33,250 nt of DNA from Robiginitomaculum sp. Its GTDB lineage: Bacteria > Pseudomonadota > Alphaproteobacteria > Caulobacterales > Maricaulaceae. Each line of letters opens with the position of its first letter. Within the stretch, counting starts at the first letter, position 1. This document shows positions 33,218 through 33,250 of this stretch, in pieces. The DNA lies in the NCBI GenBank assembly GCA_023301505.1, contig JALZUP010000369.1:1-33250 (forward strand). The letters are read 5' to 3'. The position numbers and the translations under genes are program-made. The notes beneath the pieces were generated by a model. It was not told where the DNA came from, did no database searches, and saw only the letters and a program-made list of their open reading frames with translations.

Positions 33218-33250
33218 CAACATTTTATGTCTAACTAAACCTAGTTACAG

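Overview
The window reads as chromosomal housekeeping DNA from an alphaproteobacterium. Evidence for this: the nrdR-rib-nusB-thiL operon order, a pyridoxal-phosphate 5-aminolevulinate synthase (C4 heme route), an aspartate-rich HemB without the zinc cysteine cluster, a DUF2336 protein, COQ7, and a tRNA-His with A73 and no encoded G-1. The roughly 50% GC by eye, many short GCGCGC runs and a TRAP/outer-membrane gene content would suit a marine Hyphomonadaceae/Maricaulales-type bacterium, but that finer placement is only a guess. No phage, IS element, CRISPR array or integrase gene was seen.

Layout. 1-4883 (minus): nrdR, a reductase-only ribD, ribE, a ribB with a degenerate GTP-cyclohydrolase-II half (RibBX type), ribH, nusB and a thiL cut by the left edge. 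The genes are tightly packed and in places overlap. 4979-8841: glyA and hemA (minus) and divergent hemB (plus), which link glycine/one-carbon metabolism to tetrapyrrole synthesis. 8907-10385: an AraC-type regulator and a 444-bp intergenic region holding paired direct repeats, an 81-bp structured inverted repeat and a smaller hairpin. 10386-16591 (plus): an SLC13/RCK_C permease overlapping bpt (N-end-rule aminoacyl transferase), then a complete TRAP transporter (dctP-dctQ-dctM).

16620-23940 (minus): a lemA-htpX-like pair, a DEAD-box RNA helicase with a basic tail, and the conserved envelope cluster yfgM-like/bamB/der. 24131-27466: panB (minus), coq7 (plus) and a large acyl-CoA dehydrogenase (minus). 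27473-28217: a cold-shock gene with a long leader ending in a perfect 20-bp palindrome beside the Shine-Dalgarno, a strong terminator, then two families of short tandem repeats. 28230-31721: a lipoprotein-type cytochrome c, a predicted outer-membrane barrel, NAD kinase and a DUF2336 protein. 31817-33250: tRNA-His(GTG), a lipoprotein-like M48 protease, and the terminator of a gene beyond the right edge.

Most genes are ordinary. The main points for follow-up are the incomplete riboflavin enzyme set in the rib operon (deaminase and functional GCH II must be supplied elsewhere), the structured intergenic element and AraC-like direct repeats near 10.0-10.2 kb, the cspA leader palindrome, the 15-bp/17-bp tandem repeats before the cytochrome gene, and the unusual tRNA-His. 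I found no convincing new multi-gene system.
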